DNA of 64,000 nucleotides from NCBI RefSeq assembly GCF_000314735.2, contig NZ_KB375270.1, positions 682,001 to 746,000 on the forward strand. The letters run 5' to 3'. The notes under the pieces were generated by a model, which worked only from the letters and a program-made list of their open reading frames with translations, was not told the DNA's origin and searched no databases. This DNA comes from Afipia felis ATCC 53690. Lineage in GTDB: Bacteria; Pseudomonadota; Alphaproteobacteria; Rhizobiales; Xanthobacteraceae. Made by a program: the position numbers and the translations under genes. This document shows, one piece after another, positions 39,647-48,344 of this stretch. Every line of letters begins with the position of its first letter. Position 1 is the first letter of the stretch.

Positions 39647-40621
39647 ATGATCAAGGCTGTGCGGGTGCACAAACTCGGGGGACCGGACGTCCTGACTTAC
39701 GAGGACGTTGAGTTGCCTCCGCCCGGCCAGGGTGAGGTCCGAATTCGCCATCATGCGATCGGCATCAATTTCATCGACTGCTATTTCCGCAGCGGGTTGT
39801 ACAAGGCGCCGAGTCTGCCGTTCACGGTCGGCCATGAAGGCGCGGGCGAAATCATTGCTGTCGGGCCGGGAGTGACAAATTTTCATCCCGGCGACAGGGT
39901 GGCCTATTACCTCAACCTCGGAGCGTACGCGACGGAACGCAACGCACCGGCCGACCGGCTGGTGAAATTGCCCGATCACATTACCTACGAGCAGGGCGCC
40001 GTGCTGATGCTGAAGGGCCTGACGGTCTGGTACCTTCTCCATAAGACGTTCCACGTGCAGCAAGGGAATCGTGTTCTGATTCATGCTGCGGCGGGTGGCA
40101 TCGGGCTGCTTGCGTGCCAGTGGGCCAAGGCTCTCGGCGCGACCGTGATAGGCACTGCCGGTTCACGCGAGAAGGCCGATCTCGCGATGGCCAATGGTTG
40201 CGATCACGTCATCCTCTACAAGGAGGAGGATTTCGCAGAGCGCGTGAAGCAGATCAGTCGCGGCGAACTATGCGACGTGGTCTATGACGGCGTCGGCAAG
40301 GATACATTCCAGGGCTCTCTACGATCATTGAGGAAGCGCGGCCTGCTCGTCAGCTTCGGTAACGCTTCAGGCGCGGTGCCGCCGTTCTCAGTCAATGAAT
40401 TGAATACACATGGCTCGCTGTTCGTCACACGGCCTAAGCTCGCCGATCATATCGAGACCCGGAAGGATCTGATGGAAGGTGCGGACGCGCTGTTCGCAGC
40501 TGTGATCAACGGCACGCTGCATGTGCCGATCAATCGCGCCTACGCGCTGAAGGACGCCGCCAAGGCGCACATTGATTTGGAAAGCCGGGTGACGACCGGC
40601 GCATCGGTGTTGAAGCCGTAA
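39647..40621 (+). CDS. qorA: Zinc-free quinone oxidoreductase (QorA-like MDR)
   Basis: The 324-residue medium-chain reductase should transfer electrons from NADPH to quinones. The GroES-like half has GIDCYFRSGLYK-like sequence (IGINFIDCYFRSGLY) and PFTVGHEGAGEI. The Rossmann half has LIHAAAGGIGLLACQWAKALGATVIGT (split here: LIHAAAGGIGLL, then TVIGTAGSREKADLA) and VYDGVGKDTF. No catalytic zinc cysteines are present. It is followed closely by convergent rimO (6 bp between stop codons). The physiological quinone is not known; the family also reduces enones. Confidence 0.88.
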   Translation: MIKAVRVHKLGGPDVLTYEDVELPPPGQGEVRIRHHAIGINFIDCYFRSGLYKAPSLPFTVGHEGAGEIIAVGPGVTNFHPGDRVAYYLNLGAYATERNAPADRLVKLPDHITYEQGAVLMLKGLTVWYLLHKTFHVQQGNRVLIHAAAGGIGLLACQWAKALGATVIGTAGSREKADLAMANGCDHVILYKEEDFAERVKQISRGELCDVVYDGVGKDTFQGSLRSLRKRGLLVSFGNASGAVPPFSVNELNTHGSLFVTRPKLADHIETRKDLMEGADALFAAVINGTLHVPINRAYALKDAAKAHIDLESRVTTGASVLKP

Positions 40622-40627
40622 GGCGCC

Positions 40628-41950
40628 TTAAAATCCCGCCACGGTGCCGTGCAGGTCGTATTCGTCGGCGCGTTCGATCTTTGCGGTGACAATGTCGCCG
40701 ACCTTCAGGGGGCGGCGGCTTGAAACATAAACCGAGCCGTCGATTTGCGGCGCGTCGGCCTTCGAGCGGCCCTTGGCGACGCTCGGTCCAACTTCGTCGA
40801 TGATGACCTGCTGGCGGGTCCCGACCTTGCGCTTTAGTCGCCGTGCAGAGATTTTCTGCTGGCGTGCCATCAGTGCGTTCCAGCGCGAGGTCTTGATATC
40901 GTCCGGCACCGGGTTGTCGAGCGCGTTCGACGTCGCGCCGGCGACAGGTTCGTACTTGAAGCAGCCGACACGGTCGATCTGGGCTTCGTCAAGCCAGTCG
41001 AGCAGATCCTGAAATTCGGACTCGGTCTCGCCGGGAAAGCCGACGATGAAAGTCGAACGCAGCGTGAGGTCCGGACATTGCTCGCGCCATTTCTGGATGC
41101 GCGCCAGCGTCTTGTCCTGCGCAGCCGGGCGGCGCATGCGCTTCAGCACCTCCGTATTCGCGTGCTGGAAGGGGATGTCGAGATAGGGAAGGATGTTGCC
41201 GCCCATCAGCGCGATGACGTCATCGACGTGCGGGTAGGGGTAGACATATTGCAGGCGCACCCATGCGCCGAGTTCGCCGAGTTCGCGGGTGAGATCGAGG
41301 AAGCGGGCGCGGACCTCGCGATCCTTCCACGGGCTCGATTCATATTTGATGTCGACGCCATAAGCAGACGTGTCTTGTGACACGACCAGAAGCTCCTTGA
41401 CGCCGGCGGCGACGAGCTTTTCCGCTTCGCGCAGCACATCGTTGGCGGGACGCGAGACGAGATCGCCGCGCAGCTTCGGGATGATGCAGAAGGTGCAGCG
41501 GTTGTTGCAGCCTTCTGAAATCTTCAGATAGGCGTAGTGCCGGGGCGTCAGCTTGATGCCCTGCGGCGGCAGCAGATCGAGATGCGGATTGTGCATCGGC
41601 GGTAAGGCGCGATGCACGGCGTCGAGCACGCTCTCATATTGCTGCGGGCCGGTGATCGACAGGACGTTGGGGTATTCCTTCTCGATCTGCTCGGGCTCGG
41701 CGCCCATGCAGCCGGTGACGATGACTTTGCCGTTCTCGGCCATGGCTTCGCCGATGGCCCCGAGCGACTCCTGTTTGGCGCTGTCGAGAAAACCGCAGGT
41801 GTTGACGATGACGATGTCCGCGCCGTCGTGCTTGCGGGCGAGTTCGTACCCTTCCGCGCGCAGGCGCGTGATGATGCGTTCGGAATCCACCAGTGCCTTG
41901 GGGCACCCGAGCGACACGAAACTGATTTTTGGAGGAACGGCTTGATTCAT
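40628..41950 (-). CDS. rimO: RimO: ribosomal protein S12 methylthiotransferase
   Basis: The 440-residue radical-SAM enzyme adds a methylthio group to a conserved aspartate of ribosomal protein S12. The UPF0004 domain carries [27 protein letters not shown] and [12 protein letters not shown], supplying the auxiliary 4Fe-4S cysteines. The radical-SAM motif is [14 protein letters not shown] (C-x3-C-x2-C). The C-terminal TRAM domain ends with [19 protein letters not shown]. The [20 protein letters not shown] start is typical of RimO, not MiaB. ATG 41950 was preferred over 42001 because it begins just before the domain. Confidence 0.95.
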   Translation of the reverse strand: MNQAVPPKISFVSLGCPKALVDSERIITRLRAEGYELARKHDGADIVIVNTCGFLDSAKQESLGAIGEAMAENGKVIVTGCMGAEPEQIEKEYPNVLSITGPQQYESVLDAVHRALPPMHNPHLDLLPPQGIKLTPRHYAYLKISEGCNNRCTFCIIPKLRGDLVSRPANDVLREAEKLVAAGVKELLVVSQDTSAYGVDIKYESSPWKDREVRARFLDLTRELGELGAWVRLQYVYPYPHVDDVIALMGGNILPYLDIPFQHANTEVLKRMRRPAAQDKTLARIQKWREQCPDLTLRSTFIVGFPGETESEFQDLLDWLDEAQIDRVGCFKYEPVAGATSNALDNPVPDDIKTSRWNALMARQQKISARRLKRKVGTRQQVIIDEVGPSVAKGRSKADAPQIDGSVYVSSRRPLKVGDIVTAKIERADEYDLHGTVAGF

Positions 41951-42193
41951 CGGCTTGTCCGGAGAAGCGCAGGAGCTATCCCCGATCTCTTCTGAATACA
42001 AGGCTTTAAGAGCAAGCGGAGCGTGAGAACCGAGCGCGTCGAAATCACGCCTGTCTGCTTGAAGTCGAGTTGTTCTGCCTGTGTTTTGTGCACTGCATAA
42101 AAATTAGCACTACTGCTGGCCGTCGAACAACGTCAAGGGTGGCCTGCGAAATCTAAGCAGTTGAAAATTAAATGACTTTCGTCCCGAAGCCGA

Positions 42194-42210
42194 CTGGCAC
42201 GCCGCTTGAA
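42194..42210 (+). promoter_or_regulatory. Sigma-54-like promoter of the nitrate operon
   Basis: CTGGCACG-CCGC-TTGAA matches the sigma-54 consensus (TGGCACG-N4-TTGCW) except for A instead of C in the -12 element. It lies 70 bp before the nrtA start, in the 329-bp rimO/nrtA gap (41951-42279). Such promoters fit NtrC-type nitrogen control. The predicted leader contains GAGCAG...CTGCTC arms (42226-42254), which may form a hairpin usable by a NasT-type antiterminator. An AT-rich patch at 42097-42110 (GCATAAAAATTAGC) lies further upstream. No regulator gene is in the window. Confidence 0.55.
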
Positions 42211-42279
42211 TAGATGACGGTGACCGAGCAGGTCGGCGGCCCAGGCGGCTGCTCAGCAACGCGGCGTCGAAAGGATGGC

Positions 42280-43599
42280 ATGAGGATGGAGAAGAAGCAG
42301 TCCCCGACGGGGCATGGGATCAGCCGGCGCGGTTTGATGAAGGCGGGTGCAGGGACCGCAGCGCTGCTCGCGGCGGCCCGTTTGAATTTTCCCGGCGGTG
42401 CATTCGCGGAAGGCGCCGGACCGGAGACCAGCAAGGCGAGGCTGGGCTTTATCGCACTGACAGACGCGGCGCCGCTGTTCGTCGCGAAGGAGAAGGGCAT
42501 CTTCGCCAAGTACGGCATGCCCGACGTCACCGTCGAAAAGCAGGCGTCATGGGGCACCACGCGAGACAACCTGGTGCTCGGTTCGGAAGGCAACGGCATC
42601 GACGGCGCGCATATTTTGACGCCGATGCCGTATCTGATCTCCGCGGGCAAGGTCACGCAGAACAACGTACCGACGCCGATGTACATTCTGGCGCGGCTCA
42701 ATCTGAACGGCCAGTGCATCTCCGTCGCCAAGGAATATGCTGATCTCAAGGTCGGTCTCGATACCGCACCGTTCAAGGTTGCACTCGAGAAGAAGAAGGC
42801 ATCCGGCAAGTCGATCAAAGCCGCGATGACGTTTCCCGGCGGCACCCACGATCTGTGGATCCGCTACTGGCTGGCGGCGGGCGGCATCGATCCTGACAAG
42901 GACATTGAGACCATCGTCGTTCCCCCCGCGCAGATGGTTGCCAACATGAAGGTCGGCACGATGGATGCGTTCTGCGTCTGCGAACCCTGGAACCTTCAGC
43001 TCATCCACCAGAACATCGGCTACACCGCGCTCACCACCGGGGAGCTCTGGGACAAGCATCCGGAAAAGTCGTTCGGCATGCGCGCTGCTTATGTCGACAA
43101 GTATCCGAAGGCAGCAAAGGCATTGCTGATGGCGGTGATGGAAGCTCAGCAGTGGTGCGAAAAGCCGGAGAACCGTGAGGAAGCGGCGGCTATCTGCGCC
43201 AAGCGCCAGTGGATCAACGTGCCTGTCGAAGACGTGACCGACCGTATGAAGGGCAAGTTCGATTACGGCACCGGCCGCGTGGTCGAGAACAGCCCGCAGC
43301 AGATGAGGTTCTGGAAGGATCACGCCTCGTATCCGTTCCAGAGTCACGACCTCTGGTTCATCACCGAGGATATCCGCTGGGGCAAATACGAGTCCGGTTA
43401 CGATGCCAAGGCGCTAATCGCGAAGGTCAACCGCGAAGATATCTGGAAGGACGCGGCGAAGGATCTCGGCATCGCGGCGGCGGATATTCCATCCTCGACC
43501 TCGCGCGGCAAGGAGACCTTCTTCGACGGCAAGATTTTCGACCCCGAAAATCCGGCTGCCTATCTGAAGTCTCTCGCCATCAAGCGTGTGGATGCGTGA
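42280..43599 (+). CDS. nrtA: NrtA: nitrate ABC transporter substrate-binding protein
   Basis: The 439-residue protein begins with a twin-arginine signal (SRRGLMKAGAGTAALLAAA, about residues 16-34) and continues with an NrtA/CmpA fold: ARLGFIALTDAAPLFVAKEKG, given as about residues 50-70, KYGMPDVTVEKQASWGTTRDN as about 74-94, GIDGAHILTPMPYLIS, and PGGTHDLWIRYWLAAGGIDP. These residues are typical of nitrate/nitrite and bicarbonate binders; the operon context makes nitrate the likely ligand. Export by Tat suggests folding before secretion. ATG 42280 has AAAGGATGG before it; ATG 42286 is a close alternative. Confidence 0.92.
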   Translation: MRMEKKQSPTGHGISRRGLMKAGAGTAALLAAARLNFPGGAFAEGAGPETSKARLGFIALTDAAPLFVAKEKGIFAKYGMPDVTVEKQASWGTTRDNLVLGSEGNGIDGAHILTPMPYLISAGKVTQNNVPTPMYILARLNLNGQCISVAKEYADLKVGLDTAPFKVALEKKKASGKSIKAAMTFPGGTHDLWIRYWLAAGGIDPDKDIETIVVPPAQMVANMKVGTMDAFCVCEPWNLQLIHQNIGYTALTTGELWDKHPEKSFGMRAAYVDKYPKAAKALLMAVMEAQQWCEKPENREEAAAICAKRQWINVPVEDVTDRMKGKFDYGTGRVVENSPQQMRFWKDHASYPFQSHDLWFITEDIRWGKYESGYDAKALIAKVNREDIWKDAAKDLGIAAADIPSSTSRGKETFFDGKIFDPENPAAYLKSLAIKRVDA

Positions 43600-43657
43600 C
43601 GACAACGGGCCGCCCGCAAACGGGTGGTCCACTCAAGCAATGTGGAGACACGCCGTT

Positions 43658-44557
43658 ATGAACATGCCTGCGGTCAAGTCTGAAATGCCGACGAGAACAT
43701 CCTCGCCCCCCGAACCCGCATCCGTATTCAAAATGACCGTCAAGAAGACACCCTGGACCGAGGAGGGCTGGAAGCTCCTGCAGTCCGCGGCCGCGCACAT
43801 CCTGCCGCCGGTGATCGTGATCGCCCTGTTTCTCGTGGTGTGGGAATTGCTGTGTAGTAAGAGTGGCGCGACGCTGCCGCCGCCTCTGAAAGTATTCCGG
43901 GACACCAAAGATCTTATCTTCGACCCGTTCTTCGACAATGGCGGAATCGACAAGGGGCTATTCTGGCATTTGTCGGCGAGCCTGCAGCGCGTCGCACTGG
44001 GCTATTCGCTCGCCGCGATTGCGGGCATCGCGCTTGGGACGCTGGTGGGGCAGTCGGTCTGGGCGATGCGCGGCCTTGATCCGATTTTCCAGGTGCTGCG
44101 GACCATTCCGCCGCTCGCGTGGCTGCCTTTGTCGCTCGCCGCATTTCGCGACGGCCAGCCGTCGGCGATCTTCGTGATCTTTATCACGTCGATCTGGCCG
44201 ATCATCATCAACACCGCTGTCGGCATTCGCAACATTCCGCAGGACTATCGCAACGTCGCGGCCGTGGTCCGGCTCAATCCTTTCGAGTTCTTCTGGAAGA
44301 TCATGATTCCGTCGGCCGCGCCGTACATCTTCACGGGCCTGCGCATCGGTATCGGTCTGTCATGGCTCGCGATCGTCGCGGCTGAAATGCTGATCGGCGG
44401 CGTCGGCATCGGCTTCTTCATCTGGGATGCGTGGAATTCCTCGCATATCAGCGAAATCATCCTCGCGCTGTTCTACGTCGGCATCATCGGATTCGTTCTC
44501 GATCGCATGATCGCGACGATCGGTGCCTTTTTCACGCGCGGCACGTCGGTTGCCTAA
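43658..44557 (+). CDS. nrtB: NrtB: nitrate ABC transporter permease
   Basis: The 299-residue inner-membrane permease has a basic N-terminus and about six helices, starting with ILPPVIVIALFLVVWELLC. The binding-protein-dependent transport signature is in RLNPFEFFWKIMIPSAAPYIF, given as about residues 207-227; its EAA-type loop contacts the ATPase. WNSSHISEIILALFYVGIIG is typical of NrtB/SsuC. ATG 43658 has GGAG about 10 bp upstream; in-frame ATGs further upstream overlap nrtA. It lies between binding protein and ATPase in a tight + strand operon. Confidence 0.9.
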   Translation: MNMPAVKSEMPTRTSSPPEPASVFKMTVKKTPWTEEGWKLLQSAAAHILPPVIVIALFLVVWELLCSKSGATLPPPLKVFRDTKDLIFDPFFDNGGIDKGLFWHLSASLQRVALGYSLAAIAGIALGTLVGQSVWAMRGLDPIFQVLRTIPPLAWLPLSLAAFRDGQPSAIFVIFITSIWPIIINTAVGIRNIPQDYRNVAAVVRLNPFEFFWKIMIPSAAPYIFTGLRIGIGLSWLAIVAAEMLIGGVGIGFFIWDAWNSSHISEIILALFYVGIIGFVLDRMIATIGAFFTRGTSVA

Positions 44558-44567
44558 GGAGACTGCC

Positions 44568-45362
44568 ATGCAGGACTATCTGAAGCTCGATCATATGGAC
44601 AAGGTCTTCACGCGCGGCAGCGCTTCGACGGAGGTGCTGAAGGACATCAACCTGACAGTCGCGCGCGGCGAATACGTTTCCATCATCGGCCATTCCGGCT
44701 GCGGCAAGTCCACGCTGCTCAACATCGTGGCGGGTCTGACCGGCGCGACGCGGGGCGGAGTGCTGTTGGAAGGGCGCGAGGTGAATTCGCCAGGCCCGGA
44801 TCGCGCCGTGGTGTTTCAGAACCACAGCCTGCTGCCATGGCTCACGGTCTACGACAACGTGAAGCTTGGCGTCGACAAAGTCTTCAGCAGGACCAAGACC
44901 CGTGCCGAGCGGAACGAATGGGTGATGCACAATCTCAACCTCGTGCAGATGGCCCACGCCAAGGATAAGCGCCCGTCAGAAATTTCCGGTGGCATGAAGC
45001 AGCGGGTCGGTATCGCCCGCGCGCTGGCGATGGAGCCGAAAGTGCTGCTGCTGGACGAGCCGTTCGGCGCGCTCGATGCGTTGACCCGCGCGCATCTGCA
45101 GGACACCGTGATGGCCCTGCATCAGAAGCTCGACAACACGGTGATGATGATCACCCACGATGTCGACGAGGCCGTACTGCTGTCAGACCGCATCGTGATG
45201 ATGACCAACGGCCCGAGCGCTCATATCGGCGAGGTTCTGGATGTGCCGCTGCCACATCCGCGCAAGCGGCTCGAGCTGGCGTCCAACCCGGTCTACCTGA
45301 AGTGCCGCCAGCGCGTGCTTGAATTCCTTTACGAGCGTCATCGCTTTGTCGAGGCGGCATAA
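44568..45362 (+). CDS. nrtC: NrtC/NrtD-type nitrate ABC transporter ATPase
   Basis: The 264-residue ATPase powers nitrate import. It has Walker A GHSGCGKSTLLN (about residue 42), Q-loop VFQNHSLLPWLTVYDN, signature SEISGGMKQRVGIARAL, Walker B VLLLDEPFGALDALTR and the H-loop MITHDVDEAV. It lacks the extra NrtA-like domain found C-terminal in cyanobacterial NrtC, so it is closer to NrtD or SsuB in layout. ATG 44568 is preceded by GGAGACTGCC. It is 10 bp from nrtB and 12 bp from the next gene. Confidence 0.9.
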   Translation: MQDYLKLDHMDKVFTRGSASTEVLKDINLTVARGEYVSIIGHSGCGKSTLLNIVAGLTGATRGGVLLEGREVNSPGPDRAVVFQNHSLLPWLTVYDNVKLGVDKVFSRTKTRAERNEWVMHNLNLVQMAHAKDKRPSEISGGMKQRVGIARALAMEPKVLLLDEPFGALDALTRAHLQDTVMALHQKLDNTVMMITHDVDEAVLLSDRIVMMTNGPSAHIGEVLDVPLPHPRKRLELASNPVYLKCRQRVLEFLYERHRFVEAA

Positions 45363-45374
45363 GGAGGCAGCAAC

Positions 45375-46586
45375 ATGAGCGAACCCCTTGTCATCATCGG
45401 TAACGGCATGGCGGCCGCCCGCCTTGTCGAGGAATTGGCCAAGCGTGCGCTTGGGCGCTACGCAATCGCCGTGATCGGCGACGAACCGCGCCTGGCCTAT
45501 AATCGGGTGCTGTTATCTTCGGTGCTCGCAGGCGAAGCGACGTCGCAGGAAATTGAACTGAGATCCGCCGCGTGGTGGCGCGATCGCGGTGTCACCGTGA
45601 CTTATGGCTGCGCGGCGGATGCGGTCGATCTCGCCGCGCGTCATGTGCATCTTGCGAGCGGCCTGACTGTGCCGTTTTCAAAACTGGTATTCGCGACGGG
45701 ATCGATACCGTTGCGTCTCGCGGTCCCGGGTTCGGACCTTCCGGGTGTGCACACCTTTCGCGACAGTTGCGATGTCGACCAGTTGCTGGCGCTTGGCAAA
45801 GCGAAAAACCGTGTTGTGGTTATCGGTGGTGGGCTGCTCGGGCTTGAAGCGGCTTATGGGCTGGCGAAGGCGGGGGCGAAGGTCACACTGTTGCATTTGA
45901 TGGAGTCGCTGATGGAGCGGCAGCTCGATGCGCCGGCAGCAGTACTGTTGAAGCGACTGGTCGAAGACAAGGGCATCGAGATTCTTCTTGGCGCCAATAC
46001 TCGTCAGATCGTGGGCGACGGTAAAGTCGGCGGTGTCGAACTGGCGGATGGGCGCGTCATTGCGGCAGATGCCGTGGTTTTTGCGGCGGGCATCCGGCCC
46101 AACGTAATGCTTGCCAAAGAGGCGGGCGTTCCGGTCAATCGTGGCATCGTGGTGGATGACCAGATATGCACGAGTGTCGAGAATGTTTTCGCGCTCGGCG
46201 AATGCGCCGAGCATCGCGGCACCTGCTACGGACTGGTGGAGCCGGCCTACGAGCAGGCGAAGGTGCTGGCTACGCACCTCGCCGGCAGCGCAACGGAGTA
46301 TTCCGGCAGCATTGTCGCGACCAATCTCAAAGTCTCGGGTGTGAGTGTTTTCTCGGCCGGTGATTTTCTTGCTGCCGAAGGCGAGACGCTCGTGTTCAAC
46401 GACGAACGGCGAGGCACGTACAAGAAACTGGTGATTACCGATGATCGTCTCACGGGTGCGGTGCTGGTCGGCGATACGACGGACGCGCTCTGGTATCTCG
46501 ACCTCATCAGGACGGCCGTCCCGATCGAAGCAATCCGTGGTGACATGATGTTTGGCCGCGATCTTACCCAGTTGAAGGCTGCGTAG
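45375..46586 (+). CDS. NAD(P)H/FAD oxidoreductase of the nitrate operon (NirB N-terminus / NasC-like)
   Basis: The 403-residue flavoprotein has two dinucleotide folds: LVIIGNGMAAARLVEELAKR (FAD, from residue 5) and VVVIGGGLLGLEAAYGLAKAG (NAD(P)H, about 150-170). It also has LVFATGSIPLRLAVPG, and FALGECAEHRGTCYGLVEPA near residue 275. It resembles the N-terminal half of NirB and rubredoxin-type reductases, without the siroheme half. In this operon it is the natural electron donor to NasA, whose C-terminal 2Fe-2S domain would accept electrons, as NasC does in Klebsiella. GGAGG precedes the start, 12 bp after the ATPase stop. Confidence 0.85.
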   Translation: MSEPLVIIGNGMAAARLVEELAKRALGRYAIAVIGDEPRLAYNRVLLSSVLAGEATSQEIELRSAAWWRDRGVTVTYGCAADAVDLAARHVHLASGLTVPFSKLVFATGSIPLRLAVPGSDLPGVHTFRDSCDVDQLLALGKAKNRVVVIGGGLLGLEAAYGLAKAGAKVTLLHLMESLMERQLDAPAAVLLKRLVEDKGIEILLGANTRQIVGDGKVGGVELADGRVIAADAVVFAAGIRPNVMLAKEAGVPVNRGIVVDDQICTSVENVFALGECAEHRGTCYGLVEPAYEQAKVLATHLAGSATEYSGSIVATNLKVSGVSVFSAGDFLAAEGETLVFNDERRGTYKKLVITDDRLTGAVLVGDTTDALWYLDLIRTAVPIEAIRGDMMFGRDLTQLKAA

Positions 46587-46589
46587 CAG

Positions 46590-48344
46590 ATGTCGAGCGA
46601 TTTCTCTCCAGACCAGAAGCGCTATCTTGAGGGTTTTGTTTCGGGCCTCAGTGCGACGCGTGTCGCACGCGCTGGTGCACCAGCTAGGAGCGAACCGATC
46701 GGACCTGACGCCATTCATCTCAAGGCGCAAGACCGCACTGTCGCTGCGGGAGGCAAGCTCTGCGATCAGGAGAAAATCAAGCGGGAGGAGCATCCATTTG
46801 ATGCCTATCCGCGCCTCGTGCGGCAAGCCGAGATGAACGAAGCTCCGAAGCCACCGGATAATTTCCGCTGGCGCTATTATGGCATTTTTTATGTGGCTCC
46901 GACGCAGTCGTCCTATATGTGCCGCCTGCGAATTCCGAACGGCATTCTCAAGTATTGGCAGTTTGCAGGCGTGGCCGATCTCGCAGAGAACTTCGGTGGT
47001 CCGTATGCCCATGTGACCACCCGCGCCAATCTGCAGCTCCGCGAGATCGAACCGAAAAATGCGATCAACGTGATCGAAGGGCTGCAGGATCTGGGACTGT
47101 GTTCTCGCGGTTCCGGCGCGGACAATATCCGCAACGTCACCGGCACCTCGACCGCCGGCATCGATCCACAGGAGTTGCTCGATACGCGGCCCTATGCGCG
47201 GGCGTGGCACTTCCACATTCTCAACGATCGCTCGCTGTATGGCTTGCCCCGCAAGTTCAACGTCGCGTTCGACGGAGCAGGGTGCGTCGCCACGCTGGAG
47301 GAAACCAACGATATCGCGTTTCAGGCTGTTGAGGTGTGCGCCGGATTCGGTGTCGATGCAGGCATCTACTTCCGGCTCGGTCTTGGCGGCATCACCGGCC
47401 ACAAGGATTTCGCTCGCGATACCGGTGTCATTCTCAAGCCGCAGGAGGCTGTCAGCGTCGCCGATGCCATTCTGCGCGTCTTCATAGAAAACGGTGATCG
47501 GACCAATCGCAACAAGGCACGCTTGAAATACGTGCTCGATGCCTGGGGCTTCGACAAGTTTCTTGTGGCAGTAGAGGAAAAGCTTGGTCGTAAGCTGGCG
47601 CGCGTGCCTGCGGAGGCGATCGCACCGCGTCCGGCTTATGACCGGCTTGCTCACATCGGCATTCATCCGCAGAAGCAAGCCGGACTGAACTGGATCGGCG
47701 TAGCGCTGAAATTGGGTCGGTTGTCGCCGGAACAGATGAGAGCACTGGCGAAGATCGCAGCCGAGTATGGTGACGGCGATATCCGCCTCACTGTCTGGCA
47801 GAACCTGCTGATCTCCGGCGTTGCGAACATCAATGTCGCAACCGTTGTCACCGCTATCGAAACGCTTGGGCTTGCGGTGACTGCTTCGGCGTTACGTGCC
47901 GGGCTGGTCGCCTGCACAGGGGCGACGGGGTGCCGTTTCGCCGCCGCTCACACCAAGGAGAACGCCGAGGAGATCGCGTCCTGGTGCGAGCCGCGGGTGC
48001 CCCTGAGTGCGCCGGTGAACGTCCATCTGACCGGCTGCCATCATTCCTGCGCGCAGCATTACATCGGCGATATCGGGCTGATCGGTGCGCGCGTCCCGAT
48101 CAATGACGAGGGCGATACCGTCGATGGCTATCATCTGCTGGTCGGCGGCGGGTTTGGGGCCGATGCCGCCATCGCGCGCGAACTGTTTCGTGACGTGAAG
48201 GCAGCGGATGCGCCGCAAACCGTCGAGCGTGTTCTGAAGGCATATCTCGCCAACCGCGCGTCGGAGACAGAGAGTTTCCTCGATTTTGCGAAGCGGACCG
48301 ATATCGACGCCTTCAGGCACATGACTGAAATGGAAGTCGCCTGA
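46590..48344 (+). CDS. nirA: NirA: siroheme/4Fe-4S assimilatory nitrite reductase
   Basis: The 584-residue enzyme reduces nitrite to ammonium with six electrons. It has two ferredoxin-like halves (for example YMCRLRIPNGILKYWQ, and VTTRANLQLREIEPKNAI) and the nitrite/sulfite reductase cofactor motif with cysteines at 442, 448, 483 and 487 (CTGATGC ... TGCHHSCAQHYIGDIG). These ligate the 4Fe-4S cluster bridged to siroheme. NVTGTSTAGIDPQELLDT fits NirA better than CysI. It is a stand-alone ferredoxin-type enzyme with no NADH-binding domain, so it needs a partner; the FNR-type protein downstream starts at the TGATG overlap and is a good candidate. Confidence 0.92.
   Translation: MSSDFSPDQKRYLEGFVSGLSATRVARAGAPARSEPIGPDAIHLKAQDRTVAAGGKLCDQEKIKREEHPFDAYPRLVRQAEMNEAPKPPDNFRWRYYGIFYVAPTQSSYMCRLRIPNGILKYWQFAGVADLAENFGGPYAHVTTRANLQLREIEPKNAINVIEGLQDLGLCSRGSGADNIRNVTGTSTAGIDPQELLDTRPYARAWHFHILNDRSLYGLPRKFNVAFDGAGCVATLEETNDIAFQAVEVCAGFGVDAGIYFRLGLGGITGHKDFARDTGVILKPQEAVSVADAILRVFIENGDRTNRNKARLKYVLDAWGFDKFLVAVEEKLGRKLARVPAEAIAPRPAYDRLAHIGIHPQKQAGLNWIGVALKLGRLSPEQMRALAKIAAEYGDGDIRLTVWQNLLISGVANINVATVVTAIETLGLAVTASALRAGLVACTGATGCRFAAAHTKENAEEIASWCEPRVPLSAPVNVHLTGCHHSCAQHYIGDIGLIGARVPINDEGDTVDGYHLLVGGGFGADAAIARELFRDVKAADAPQTVERVLKAYLANRASETESFLDFAKRTDIDAFRHMTEMEVA

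Noticed and set aside
45678..47678. 666-codon minus-strand frame opposite the FAD oxidoreductase and nirA
   Set aside because: It spans two well-supported genes in antisense and shows no motif.
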